Origin: an uncultured Pelagibacteraceae bacterium
GTDB lineage: Bacteria; Pseudomonadota; Alphaproteobacteria; Pelagibacterales; Pelagibacteraceae
Length of the DNA stretch: 64,000 nt
Assembly (NCBI GenBank): GCA_902624075.1
Contig: CACNWC010000002.1
Span: forward strand, 61,088 to 125,087
Reading direction: 5' to 3'
Below, in pieces: positions 1 through 8,269 of this stretch (position 1 is the stretch's first letter; each line of letters starts with the position of its first letter). The notes beneath the pieces were generated by a model. It was not told the origin of the DNA and made no database searches. It saw only the letters and a list, made by a program, of their open reading frames with translations. The translations under genes and the position numbers were made by a program.

Positions 1-759
1 TGCCCATTTTAAATTAGCTTCTACTGGTGTTTTATCTTTATCAAGTTCATGGCCATATAAACATAAACCAGCTTCCAATCTAAGAGTATCTCTTGCACCT
101 AAGCCAATTAATTTTGCTCCATTTTCAATTAATTTTTTTGTGAATTTATCTGCTTGATCATTTAATAAAGAAATTTCAAATCCATCTTCTCCCGTATAAC
201 CGGATCGTGTTACATAAATTTTTTGATCTTCAAATGTAAACCAATTCCCAGACATGAAAGATAAGCCTTCTACACCATTAACAATATCATCCAATATTTT
301 TACTGATTTTGGTCCCTGAATTGCAATCAAAGATCTTTTTTCATCTAAAACCATTTTATATTTATTTTCCAATATTTCGCTTAAAATTTTAAAATCATTT
401 TCTTTACATGCAGCGTTTAAAATAATTAAAAAACCTTTTTCAATTTTTGTTATAATTAAATCATCATAGATACCAGCATCATTATTCATTAAAAAACTAT
501 ACTTTGAATGATTGAGTTTAAGCTCTTTTAAATTTAGTGGAAAAATTTTTTCTAAATCCACAATTAAATCGTCATCTCCATAAATAAATAATTGTCCCAT
601 ATGAGAAACATCAAATATACCTGAGTGACTTCTAGTAAATTTATGCTCTTCAACTATACCTTCTGAATATTGGATAGGCATTAGATAACCTGCAAATTCT
701 ACAAATCTAGCTTTATTATCTTGATGTAATTTGTATAAAGATGTTTTTTTTGTTTCCAT
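1..759 (-). CDS. gcvT: Aminomethyltransferase GcvT (glycine cleavage T protein), 3' end outside window
   Basis: The reverse strand is open from an ATG at 759 to base 1, giving 253 codons with no stop, so the C-terminal third lies outside the window. The protein opens METKKTSLYKLH and continues with a typical GcvT N-terminus (FVEFAGYLMPIQY, then FDVSHMGQL). GcvT transfers the aminomethyl carbon of glycine from the H-protein to tetrahydrofolate, releasing ammonia. The tandem glycine riboswitch directly upstream supports the call. By family length about 110-120 residues are missing, including most of the C-terminal barrel domain. YgfZ at 38613 is a distant relative, but lacks this sequence and is clearly a different gene. 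Confidence 0.95.
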   Translation of the reverse strand, partial: METKKTSLYKLHQDNKARFVEFAGYLMPIQYSEGIVEEHKFTRSHSGIFDVSHMGQLFIYGDDDLIVDLEKIFPLNLKELKLNHSKYSFLMNNDAGIYDDLIITKIEKGFLIILNAACKENDFKILSEILENKYKMVLDEKRSLIAIQGPKSVKILDDIVNGVEGLSFMSGNWFTFEDQKIYVTRSGYTGEDGFEISLLNDQADKFTKKLIENGAKLIGLGARDTLRLEAGLCLYGHELDKDKTPVEANLKWA

Positions 760-774
760 ATTAACTCTAAATAC

Positions 775-920
775 CCATCTGTATATTTGCCTGAGAGTTT
801 TGCTCCTTCGGCGAGAATTCAATCTCTTTCCAGAGTTAATATGCTACGGTCCTTTTTGCCTGAGAGATTCCTGGGTGGTTGCTCCTTCGGCGCTACGATA
901 TTTTGTAGTCTCTCCCGTAT
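775..920 (-). promoter_or_regulatory. Tandem glycine riboswitch upstream of gcvT
   Basis: Read on the minus strand, two successive glycine aptamers are visible. The first (about 920 to 846) has GGGAGAGA, GCCGAAGGAGCAA and CTCTCAGGCAAAAAGGAC. The second (about 836 to 775) repeats GCCGAAGGAGCAA and CTCTCAGGCAAA. These are hallmark conserved cores of the gcvT RNA motif. The second aptamer ends about 16-20 bases before the gcvT ATG at 759. With so little room, and no terminator stem and U-run between them, control of translation or of a short overlapping structure is more likely than a classic downstream terminator; that mechanism is inference. Glycine should switch on glycine cleavage. Confidence 0.95.
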
Positions 921-949
921 ATGTATAATCTAATAAGTAGAGAGAGATG

Positions 950-1828
950 TCAATGAGAAATGGTTTTTTCATTTTTTTTTAAAAGTGTATAAAACTGTAT
1001 TAAAACAGCCAAAAGAATTATAACTCCACCAATTAAACTAAATAATGAAGGTCTTTCGCTTACAAATAAAAAGGCCCATATAGGTCCAAGGACGGATTCT
1101 GACAGCATAATAATACCAACCATGGCTGAAGGGGTAGTTCTTGCACCAATAGTAATAAATATAAAACCAAATCCAATTTGAAAAAATCCAGCTAAGAAAC
1201 CTAAAAAAATATCATGGTATGAAATCATAATTTTGGTGGAAAAAAAATATCCAATTAAACAACAACAAATCCCTGCAACAAATTGAGCTGGAACCATGTC
1301 AATAGATGGATACTTTCTTACAATTATAATTAATATTGCAAATGTTATAGGCATTGAAAATGCCGCCAAATTTCCTGTTAGTTCTCCTGGTGACAAAGAA
1401 TTTCCCACCATTATTAAAACTCCTACCAAAGCTAATATAATTGAGAATAATGTAATTGAAGAAATCTTCTCCTTTAAAAAAAAATAGCCTAAAACTGCTA
1501 GAAATAAAATTTGCAAGGAAATAATGAAATTAGTATTAGCAACAGTTGTGCTATACATTGCTATTACATAACCACAAAAACCTAAAGATAAAATCACACC
1601 AGCTATAAATCCGGGAATTCCAGACAAATAGAATGAGTTAAATAATTTTTTTTTATAGGTAATTAATAAAAAAGTTAAAACAGTAATTGAAAAAAAAAAT
1701 GATCGCCAAAATAAAATTTGCCATAAAGAGGCACCTTCAAAAGATTTTACAATTAAACCACCAAAACTTAAACTAACAGCTCCTAAAAAGACTAAAAAGG
1801 GACCAGGTACATTTTTAATTAAATTCAT
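950..1828 (-). CDS. EamA/DMT-family permease
   Basis: A 292-residue, highly hydrophobic protein with about ten predicted membrane helices arranged as two EamA halves, the normal size for the drug/metabolite transporter superfamily. Sequence signs include an N-terminal PGPFLVFLGAVSLSFGG helix, FWRSFFFS after helix 2 and a C-terminal helix followed by a lysine-rich tail. Its start overlaps the end of pxpC by 4 bp, so the two are probably co-transcribed and translationally coupled. That position suggests, but does not prove, that it moves a compound linked to 5-oxoproline or another amino-acid derivative. Substrate cannot be read from the sequence. Confidence 0.85.
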   Translation of the reverse strand: MNLIKNVPGPFLVFLGAVSLSFGGLIVKSFEGASLWQILFWRSFFFSITVLTFLLITYKKKLFNSFYLSGIPGFIAGVILSLGFCGYVIAMYSTTVANTNFIISLQILFLAVLGYFFLKEKISSITLFSIILALVGVLIMVGNSLSPGELTGNLAAFSMPITFAILIIIVRKYPSIDMVPAQFVAGICCCLIGYFFSTKIMISYHDIFLGFLAGFFQIGFGFIFITIGARTTPSAMVGIIMLSESVLGPIWAFLFVSERPSLFSLIGGVIILLAVLIQFYTLLKKNEKTISH

Positions 1829-2772
1829 GAAATTTGAGAAATTAAATTTTGAGTTTCTAATTCATACAGTTTAAATAGAGTTTCTGCATCAGTTAATCCA
1901 ACTTCTTTAAATTTTATTTTTGAGCCTGGTGGTAATTGTACTAATTTGTCATAGTCAGCACTTATCACAACTCCTATCTTTGGATATCCACCTATTGTGC
2001 CATGATCAGAAAGCATAATTATTGGATTTCCATCAGCTGGTACTTGTATAACACCTTTTATCAAACCCTCAGATTTTATGTTAGTATCAACAATATTTTC
2101 TATTTTGAGTCCTTCTAATCTCATTCCCATTCGATCAGATAACTTCGAGATAGTAAATTCTTTTTCTAAAAAAATTTTTTTTCCTTCATCTGAAAAATAA
2201 TCAAAATTTGTTCCCTTAATTACTCTTATATTTTCAATTTTTGTATTTATATAATGCAACTTTTTACTACTTGAGTTTTTATTGATTTTTAAAAGGTTGA
2301 TTTTCTGATTAGTTTCCAGTTTTTTTCCACCATTTGCACCTATATTTGCCTTAGTATTTATTGAACAACTTGACCATTGATATTTTAAATCAAATTCACC
2401 ACTAACTGCTAAATAGCCATAAACAGATTTATTAGTTGAAATAATATTTAATTCATCACCGCTATCTAGTGAAAAAGTTTGATAACAATTACCACTAATT
2501 AAATCATCTTTTTTTTTGATAGTAAAATTAACATCACCAGTAATAGCAATATTAATTTTTTCTCCTTTATATTTTAATAATGGTCCTTGGTAAGCAAATT
2601 CTAACACTGGAAAACCAGGTTTATTTCCTACCAATCTATTTGCCAATAAATAATTTCTGTTGTCCATAGCACCACTAAATGGAATTCCAATGTGATAAAG
2701 ATTTTTACGGCCTTCATCTTGAAAGGTTGTGTTGATCCCAGCTCTCAAAATTTTAAAATAGTTTTTATTCAT
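1825..2772 (-). CDS. pxpC: 5-oxoprolinase subunit PxpC (KipA-like)
   Basis: A 315-residue protein of the biotin-dependent carboxyltransferase C-like / KipA family. The N-terminus carries QDEGR (18-22) followed by HIGIPFSGAMD. The C-terminal half has VPADGNPIIMLSDHGTIGG, the family's best conserved block. With PxpA and PxpB it forms the bacterial ATP-dependent 5-oxoprolinase that opens pyroglutamate to glutamate. It starts 8 bp inside the end of pxpB, consistent with tight coupling of the two subunits, and overlaps the DMT permease downstream by 4 bp. Confidence 0.9.
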   Translation of the reverse strand: MNKNYFKILRAGINTTFQDEGRKNLYHIGIPFSGAMDNRNYLLANRLVGNKPGFPVLEFAYQGPLLKYKGEKINIAITGDVNFTIKKKDDLISGNCYQTFSLDSGDELNIISTNKSVYGYLAVSGEFDLKYQWSSCSINTKANIGANGGKKLETNQKINLLKINKNSSSKKLHYINTKIENIRVIKGTNFDYFSDEGKKIFLEKEFTISKLSDRMGMRLEGLKIENIVDTNIKSEGLIKGVIQVPADGNPIIMLSDHGTIGGYPKIGVVISADYDKLVQLPPGSKIKFKEVGLTDAETLFKLYELETQNLISQIS

Positions 2773-3439
2773 TGTAATTTTGATATTGTTTTTTTTCTAT
2801 TCTTTGAAATACCACTGTGTCTCCTGGGTTTATTAAATTTGGATCTTTTTCTTTTGTACTATCAAAAATGTTTAAAGGTGTATTTCCAATAATATTCCAC
2901 CCACCTGGACTCTCGAAAGTATATATATTCGCAAATTGCTCTGTTAAACCAACAGAGCCTTTAGGCACTTTAACTCTTGGTGTTTCAAGACGTTGAGCTC
3001 TCATATTCTTATCGAGATCTCCAAGAAATGGCATACCTGCTATAAATCCTGTCATATAACAAAAAAATTCTTTATTAAAAAAATGTTCATAAATTTTTTC
3101 TCTATTCATTTTTAATTTTTCCTCTAATCTTTTTATATCAAGAGAAAAATTTTCATCAGTACATACTGGAATTTCAATTTTTTTACTTTTTAGTTTGTTG
3201 TTAGTATTAACATTTAGTTTTTCTATTAATTTTTTTATATTTTCATAATTTGTTTTTTTTAAATCAAAAGAAATTATCAACTTATTATAAGATGGCGTTA
3301 GATTAATAATTCCATCAATTTTTTCTTTTTGAATACTTTTAAAATATTTAATTACTTGGGTATTAATTTCTTTGTTTACTTCTGCGCCAAAGTCACAATA
3401 CATGGCTGCGTCACCAAGATTTGATATATTTTTTATCAT
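2765..3439 (-). CDS. pxpB: 5-oxoprolinase subunit PxpB (KipI-like)
   Basis: A 224-residue protein with the KipI/allophanate hydrolase subunit 1 signature. Near residues 130-150 it has MTGFIAGMPFLGDL, and further on ESPGGWNIIGNTPLNIFD, the classic PGGW-x-IIG-x-TP block. It is the partner subunit of PxpC and overlaps it by 8 bp. Its ATG lies only 27 bp from the likely start of pxpA, which runs the other way. The two promoters therefore must overlap each other or lie inside the opposite gene. Confidence 0.9.
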   Translation of the reverse strand: MIKNISNLGDAAMYCDFGAEVNKEINTQVIKYFKSIQKEKIDGIINLTPSYNKLIISFDLKKTNYENIKKLIEKLNVNTNNKLKSKKIEIPVCTDENFSLDIKRLEEKLKMNREKIYEHFFNKEFFCYMTGFIAGMPFLGDLDKNMRAQRLETPRVKVPKGSVGLTEQFANIYTFESPGGWNIIGNTPLNIFDSTKEKDPNLINPGDTVVFQRIEKKQYQNYNE

Positions 3440-3466
3440 GCCATGTTATACTTAACTATTATAAGT

Positions 3467-4240
3467 ATGGAAATTAATATAAATTGCGATTTAGGTGAAA
3501 AATCAAAACACCACTCTAATAAATATGATCCAGATTTATTAGAAATAGTAAATTCAGCAAATGTAGCCTGTGGTTATCATGCTGGTGATGAGGAGACAAT
3601 GAGTCAAGTCATTAAAATTTCCAAAAAAAATGGTGTAAGTATAGGAGCACATCCATCATTTAATGATCCTGATAATTTTGGAAGAGAGAGAATAAATTTA
3701 TCTTCCTCTGAAATAGAAAAGTTAATCGTAGAACAGTATGATATATTACAGAAAATTGCCTCACAACATGGAGAATCTGTATCTCACATAAAACCTCATG
3801 GAGCCCTTAATAATATGGCTTGTGAGGACATTGAATTGGCTACAACTTTGGCTAAAACTATAAAATCAATAAATAAAGATTTAATATATTTAGTTCCTAC
3901 TGGATCCAAAATGCAAGAGGCTGCAAAGAAATTGGATATGAAAATTGCCTGTGAAATTTTTGCTGATAGAAATTATGAGGATAATGGCAATCTTGTATCT
4001 AGAAAAAAACCATATGCTTTAATAACTGACCCTGAGCTAGCAAAATTACATGTTCTTAAAATGGTGAAAACTCAGTCGCTTAATTGTCACAGTGGGAAAC
4101 AAATACCTTGTGAAATAGATTCTGTATGCATACATGGAGATAATCTTAGTTCATTGGAAACAGCTAAATCTATAAGAAAAAATTTGGTTGAAAATGGCTT
4201 AGTACTAAAGACATTAAAAACTATGAAAAAATTTATTTAA
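3467..4240 (+). CDS. pxpA: 5-oxoprolinase subunit PxpA (LamB/YcsF family)
   Basis: LamB/YcsF family protein of 257 residues. The frame is open from an ATG at 3443, but the ATG at 3467 is chosen because it puts the family's near-terminal motif NCDLGE at residues 6-11. ANVACGYHAGD (31-41), IGAHPSFND and HIKPHGALNN follow, all typical for PxpA. It completes the 5-oxoprolinase with PxpB and PxpC. In many bacteria the three genes form one operon; here pxpA is divergent from pxpBC. A TPR gene follows 3 bp after its stop and is probably on the same transcript. Confidence 0.92.
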   Translation: MEININCDLGEKSKHHSNKYDPDLLEIVNSANVACGYHAGDEETMSQVIKISKKNGVSIGAHPSFNDPDNFGRERINLSSSEIEKLIVEQYDILQKIASQHGESVSHIKPHGALNNMACEDIELATTLAKTIKSINKDLIYLVPTGSKMQEAAKKLDMKIACEIFADRNYEDNGNLVSRKKPYALITDPELAKLHVLKMVKTQSLNCHSGKQIPCEIDSVCIHGDNLSSLETAKSIRKNLVENGLVLKTLKTMKKFI

Positions 4241-4243
4241 TTT

Positions 4244-4735
4244 ATGAAAAAATTTATTTTAATCTTTTTCCTTTCTTTTGCTTTATCTCATAATGCATAT
4301 GCCGCTGGATCTAGTGGCAATGATGAGGGTGGTGCAGTAAAATCACATTATGATCAAGCAGTAACATTAATTAAGTCTGCAAAAAAAAGTGATAAAAAAG
4401 GTAAAAAAGATAATGCCCAAAAAAAATATAAAAAGGCTTTTAAACTTTTGATAAAAGCAAATAAGAAAAATCCTAACAAACCAGACACCCTCAATTATTT
4501 AGGATTTACATCTAGAAAGCTTGGAGATTTTGAAAACGGTGAAAAATTTTATTTACAAGGTTTAGCAATAGACCCCAATCATATTGGTATTAATGAATAT
4601 CTTGGTGAATTATATGTTGCCACAAACAGACATAATCTTGCAGTTGAAAGATTAGAGGTCTTAAAGGGTTGTGGATGTGAAGAGTATGATGATCTAAAAG
4701 CTATTATAGCTGGAGAAAAAGTTTCTAAATATTAA
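4244..4735 (+). CDS. Secreted TPR-repeat protein
   Basis: A 163-residue protein with an N-terminal signal peptide (MKKFILIFFLSFALSHNAYA), so it is probably periplasmic. A lysine-rich stretch (about residues 48-75) is followed by two or three tetratricopeptide repeats (TLNYLGFTSRKLGDFENGEKFY, LAIDPNHIGINEYLGELYVA). Near the C-terminus is a CGC pair (GCGCEE). The last repeats resemble small SAR11-type TPR proteins of unknown role. It starts 3 bp after pxpA. Its stop overlaps the dctM stop on the other strand through a shared TTAA. Function unknown; protein-protein scaffolding is the family-level expectation. Confidence 0.8.
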   Translation: MKKFILIFFLSFALSHNAYAAGSSGNDEGGAVKSHYDQAVTLIKSAKKSDKKGKKDNAQKKYKKAFKLLIKANKKNPNKPDTLNYLGFTSRKLGDFENGEKFYLQGLAIDPNHIGINEYLGELYVATNRHNLAVERLEVLKGCGCEEYDDLKAIIAGEKVSKY

Positions 4736-6042
4736 TTAAGATTTTTAACCATTTGTTCAGGCATCCATAAAGCTATTTCTGGGAATATAACAACTAGAAT
4801 TACAGCAAAAATCATTAATAAAAATAATGGAAAAGCACTTCTTGCAATATATCCCATATCTTTATTAGCCATACCTTGAAGAACAAATAAATTAAATCCC
4901 ACAGGTGGAGTTATTTGAGCCATCTCGACTACAATTACCAAAAATATTCCAAACCAGATCATATCAAATCCAGCTTGCCTTATCATTGGTTCTATAATTG
5001 CCATTGTTAACACAACAGCTGATATTCCATCAAGAAACATTCCTAAAATGATATAAAAAATCATTAGAACAAAAATTAAAACATAGGGTGATAAATCCAT
5101 ATTTTGTATCCATATTGCTAAATTTCTAGGCAAACCTGTAAAGCCCATTGCTAAAGATAAAAATGTTGAACCTGCAAGAATGAAAGCAATCATACACGAT
5201 GTTTTTGTTGCTCCTAATAATGATGATTTAAATGTCTCTAAATTTAGACTTTTTTGAAAATAGGATAATATTAAAGCTCCTACAACCCCAAGAGAGGCAG
5301 CCTCTGTTGCTGTTGCTATTCCAGTGTAAATTGATCCTATTACTGCTGAAATCAATATAATCACTGGTAAAAGTTGTTTAGATCTTTTTACTTTTTCTAA
5401 AAATGAATATTCTTCAAGAATTTTTGGCATATCTTTTTTATTAATTAATGACCAAATAATTACATAAAACATAAAAATTAGAGCAATCATTATACCCGGA
5501 ATAATTCCTGCAATAAATAATTTAGCAATTGATTCTTGAACAGCAACTCCATAAATTATTAAAATTATAGATGGTGGAATTAATAAACCCAAAGTTCCAG
5601 ATCCAGCTAAACTGCCGAGTAAAATTTTTTCTGGATAATTTCGTTTTCTTAATTCAGGAATAGACATTTTGCCTACCGTTGCAACAGTAGCTGCTGATGA
5701 GCCTGAAATAGCTGCAAATAACGCACAACCAACAACATTAACATGAATTAATCCACCTGGTAACTTTTGCATCCAGGGAGATAGACCTTTGAATAAATTT
5801 TCAGAGAGTTTAGTCCTAAACAATATTTCACCCATCCACACAAAAAGTGGTAATGCTGTTAAAGTCCATGAAGATGAAGTACCCCATATTGTTGTGGCCA
5901 TTGCGTCGCCAACAGGCCTAGAAGTAAATAACATCATTCCAATAGCAGATACACCGATCATACTCAATGCAACCCAAATACCTGATCCTAAAAAAAATAA
6001 TAAAACACTAATAAAAAAAATTGTTAAAAGAAATTCAGGCAT
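4732..6042 (-). CDS. dctM: TRAP transporter large permease (DctM)
   Basis: 436 residues with about 12 membrane helices, the normal size for DctM. Diagnostic blocks are GSSAATVATVGKMSIPELRKRNY, GLLIPPSIILIIYG, GMFLDGISAVVLTMAIIEP and a C-terminal PPVGFNLFVLQG. This subunit forms the sodium-driven elevator domain of TRAP uptake systems. It abuts dctQ with no gap and is the last gene of dctP-dctQ-dctM. The substrate is unknown. Nearby 5-oxoproline genes make an organic acid or amino-acid derivative attractive, but this is only an inference from context. Confidence 0.95.
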   Translation of the reverse strand: MPEFLLTIFFISVLLFFLGSGIWVALSMIGVSAIGMMLFTSRPVGDAMATTIWGTSSSWTLTALPLFVWMGEILFRTKLSENLFKGLSPWMQKLPGGLIHVNVVGCALFAAISGSSAATVATVGKMSIPELRKRNYPEKILLGSLAGSGTLGLLIPPSIILIIYGVAVQESIAKLFIAGIIPGIMIALIFMFYVIIWSLINKKDMPKILEEYSFLEKVKRSKQLLPVIILISAVIGSIYTGIATATEAASLGVVGALILSYFQKSLNLETFKSSLLGATKTSCMIAFILAGSTFLSLAMGFTGLPRNLAIWIQNMDLSPYVLIFVLMIFYIILGMFLDGISAVVLTMAIIEPMIRQAGFDMIWFGIFLVIVVEMAQITPPVGFNLFVLQGMANKDMGYIARSAFPLFLLMIFAVILVVIFPEIALWMPEQMVKNLN

Positions 6043-6525
6043 TTATTTCTGCTTAATCTTTAAAATAAATTGATGAAAAACACTTATAGAGAAAATTAGA
6101 GATCCTATAGCTACACTAGTTTGTGGTATCCAAATTAAAATCTCGTCTGCACCTTCGCTTCTTTCTTGAAACTTGTAAGAAATAATCAACATTTTCATAA
6201 AATAAAAAGCTAAATAGCCTGAAAAAAAACTAGCAATAGTAAGACACCATATTTCAACAATTTTTTTTTTAAGCCCAGATAACTTTTCTAAAAAAAGAGT
6301 AATTCTAATATGACCACCCTCTACAAATGTAAAAGCCAAAGCAAAAAAAGATGCTGAAGCCATACAATAACCAGAATATTCCGCCAAACCTCTAATATAA
6401 AACCCAAATATTCTTGACGAGATACCAATTAATATAAAAACTGCTACAAAAATTAAAAATGTTGCAGCAATATATCCAGAAATTCTATAAAGTTTATTTA
6501 AATTCGTATTAATGGATTTAAACAT
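6043..6525 (-). CDS. dctQ: TRAP transporter small permease (DctQ)
   Basis: A small four-helix membrane protein typical of DctQ, with GLAEYSGYCMASASFFALAFTF and EGGHIRITLFLEKL in the middle. The frame is open to a GTG at 6543, but that codon lies inside a 13-bp stem-loop, so the ATG at 6525 (160 residues, MFKSINTNLNKLY) is preferred. No strong Shine-Dalgarno is visible before it. The stop touches the dctM start. It braces DctM in the TRAP complex. Confidence 0.88.
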   Translation of the reverse strand: MFKSINTNLNKLYRISGYIAATFLIFVAVFILIGISSRIFGFYIRGLAEYSGYCMASASFFALAFTFVEGGHIRITLFLEKLSGLKKKIVEIWCLTIASFFSGYLAFYFMKMLIISYKFQERSEGADEILIWIPQTSVAIGSLIFSISVFHQFILKIKQK

Positions 6526-6533
6526 AACGCGTG

Positions 6534-6563
6534 TTAAGGCCACTTAAAACTAAGTGGCCTTAA
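6534..6563 (-). promoter_or_regulatory. Intercistronic stem-loop between dctP and dctQ
   Basis: A perfect 13-bp inverted repeat, TTAAGGCCACTTA and TAAGTGGCCTTAA, surrounds a 4-base loop. It sits between the dctP stop and the dctQ start. On the minus strand the T-run lies before the stem, not after it, so this is not a standard intrinsic terminator. A stem here is expected to protect the 3' end of the dctP message or slow entry into dctQ, giving more binding protein than permease. The structure is seen; the role is inferred. Confidence 0.8.
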
Positions 6564-6573
6564 AAAAATTTAA

Positions 6574-7545
6574 TTATTTGTAAGCTGATAAAACAGCATC
6601 TCCTCTTGATCCAGCCTTTTTAGACCACTCCTTAGCCATAGTCTCTCCAACTTTTTCAAAATGAGCTTGTAAAGATGAATTTACTTTGCCAACTATCATT
6701 CCGGCATCAGCTAAAGCTTTTTTATCTCCAACATTTCCTTGTTTTGATAATTGCCAACCTTTTCTTTCAGCTAAAGCTGCTTGTTTCATAACTAAATCTT
6801 GAGTCGCTTTATCTAGTTTATTCCAAGCATCTTTATTTACGATTATCATATTTTTTGGAAACCATGCAGCAATATCATAAAAATATTTTACTCCATTTTC
6901 CCAAATTTTAGAATTTTTTCCAGTAGTTGGTGATGTAATCATACTTTCTACAGCTCCTGTAGAAAATGCTTGGCTAATTTCTGCAGCTTCTATTTTGGTT
7001 GGGGCCATTCCTGTTAATTCAGCAATTCTTATTGTTGCAGAATTGTATGCTCTAAATTTTAAACCTTTTAAATCATTAACAGAATTAATTTCTTTTTTAC
7101 TGTATAGACCTTGAGCTGGCCATGGTACAGCATATAAAAAAACTAAACCCTTTTCATCTAATCCTTTAACAATTTCAGCTTTTGATGCTTTGTATAATTT
7201 CATAGCATCAGAATATGATGTTGCTAAAAATGGTTGAGAATCTACTTCTAGCAAAGGATCTTCTTTACCTAAAGCTGACATAAATCTCTCACCAATCTGA
7301 GCCTGTCCAGTTCTTACTGCTCTAAAAATTTCTCCGCCTTTAAATAATGAACCACCCGGATGAGTGACAATTGTTAATTTTCCACCACTTTTTTCAGTTA
7401 CATTTTTTGCAAACTCTGCCGCATTTGCAGAATGAAAATTTCCAGCTCCATAAGCTAAAGCCATATCCCATTTTTCTGCATTGGCGAAACTAATCGACAA
7501 AATTATTGAAACTAAAATAGTTAATAAATATTTAATAAACTTCAT
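6574..7545 (-). CDS. dctP: TRAP transporter substrate-binding protein (DctP)
   Basis: 323 residues starting with a signal peptide ending near SFANA. Family features are the early AYGAGNFHSANA block, GLKFRAYNSATIRIAELTGM and EISQAFSTGAVESMITSP, the region that carries the carboxylate-binding arginine (R in LKFRAY). It captures the solute in the periplasm and hands it to DctQM. An excellent Shine-Dalgarno (GGAGG, 5-6 bases before the ATG) suggests strong translation, as usual for binding proteins in this clade. It heads the dctPQM operon. Confidence 0.95.
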   Translation of the reverse strand: MKFIKYLLTILVSIILSISFANAEKWDMALAYGAGNFHSANAAEFAKNVTEKSGGKLTIVTHPGGSLFKGGEIFRAVRTGQAQIGERFMSALGKEDPLLEVDSQPFLATSYSDAMKLYKASKAEIVKGLDEKGLVFLYAVPWPAQGLYSKKEINSVNDLKGLKFRAYNSATIRIAELTGMAPTKIEAAEISQAFSTGAVESMITSPTTGKNSKIWENGVKYFYDIAAWFPKNMIIVNKDAWNKLDKATQDLVMKQAALAERKGWQLSKQGNVGDKKALADAGMIVGKVNSSLQAHFEKVGETMAKEWSKKAGSRGDAVLSAYK

Positions 7546-7657
7546 TTATCCTCCATTTTTTTAAACACATTTCATTATGTATTAAAAAAATTATCAATAA
7601 AAAAATAATACTACTTTTAATTGAATTTTAAGATAAATTTTATAATATACTCTCACT

Positions 7658-8269
7658 TTGTTAGAAGAAACGCTTATATTAATTCAAATTATTTTTATCG
7701 ACATTATCTTAGCTGCAGATAATGCAATAATCATTGGTTTAATTGCTGCAAATTTTGCTCCAAAAAATAGAAAACAGATTATTTTATGGGGTGTTGCAGG
7801 TGCATTATTATTTAAAATTATTTTTGCAATATTCGCTACGTATTTATTTGAATTTTACTTTATTAAAATTTTAGGAGGATTACTTTTAATTTGGATTGTT
7901 AATGATTTAAGAAAAGATCTTTTTGAAATAAAGAAAGTTAAATCACCAACAACAAAATCAAAAGAACCTTCATATATTCAAAGTGTCTATAAAGTTTTAT
8001 TTGCAGATATTACAATTAGCTTTGATAATGTTATTGGTGTTGTAGGTGCCGCAAAAGGAAATTTTAGTTTTATGATTTTTGGACTAGTTCTATCAGTAAT
8101 TTTAACTGGAGCAATGGCTACATATCTTGCCAACTACATTCAAAAACATTTGTGGATAGCTTATGTTGGTTTAGGTTTCATTCTTCTAGTTGCTATACAA
8201 CTGGTAATAGGAGGTTTGGTAGATTTGGAAATTTTATCAATTAACGAGCAATTTAAAAAATACTTCTAA
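7658..8269 (+). CDS. TerC-family integral membrane protein
   Basis: 203 residues with about seven helices. The two TerC motifs with conserved acidic residues are present: IDIILAADNAIIIGL near residue 13 and ADITISFDNVIGVVGAAKG near residue 115. The open frame begins at a TTG (7658), just before the first helix; no ATG is available upstream. No clear Shine-Dalgarno is seen, and a TTGAAT / TAATAT promoter-like pair lies at 7621-7648, so the leader would be very short. TerC/YjbE proteins are linked to metal (manganese) export and tellurite resistance. The stop overlaps the panB stop by 4 bp. Confidence 0.82.
   Translation: MLEETLILIQIIFIDIILAADNAIIIGLIAANFAPKNRKQIILWGVAGALLFKIIFAIFATYLFEFYFIKILGGLLLIWIVNDLRKDLFEIKKVKSPTTKSKEPSYIQSVYKVLFADITISFDNVIGVVGAAKGNFSFMIFGLVLSVILTGAMATYLANYIQKHLWIAYVGLGFILLVAIQLVIGGLVDLEILSINEQFKKYF

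Noticed and set aside
731-928. Plus-strand ORF of 65 codons across the riboswitch
   Set aside because: It lies fully opposite the conserved glycine aptamers, and its product has no family features.
6526-6543. GTG start for dctQ at 6543
   Set aside because: It is within the 13-bp stem-loop; the ATG at 6525 gives a normal DctQ.
6534-6563. Standard intrinsic terminator between dctP and dctQ
   Set aside because: The T-run precedes the stem on the transcribed strand; a stabilising stem explains it better.
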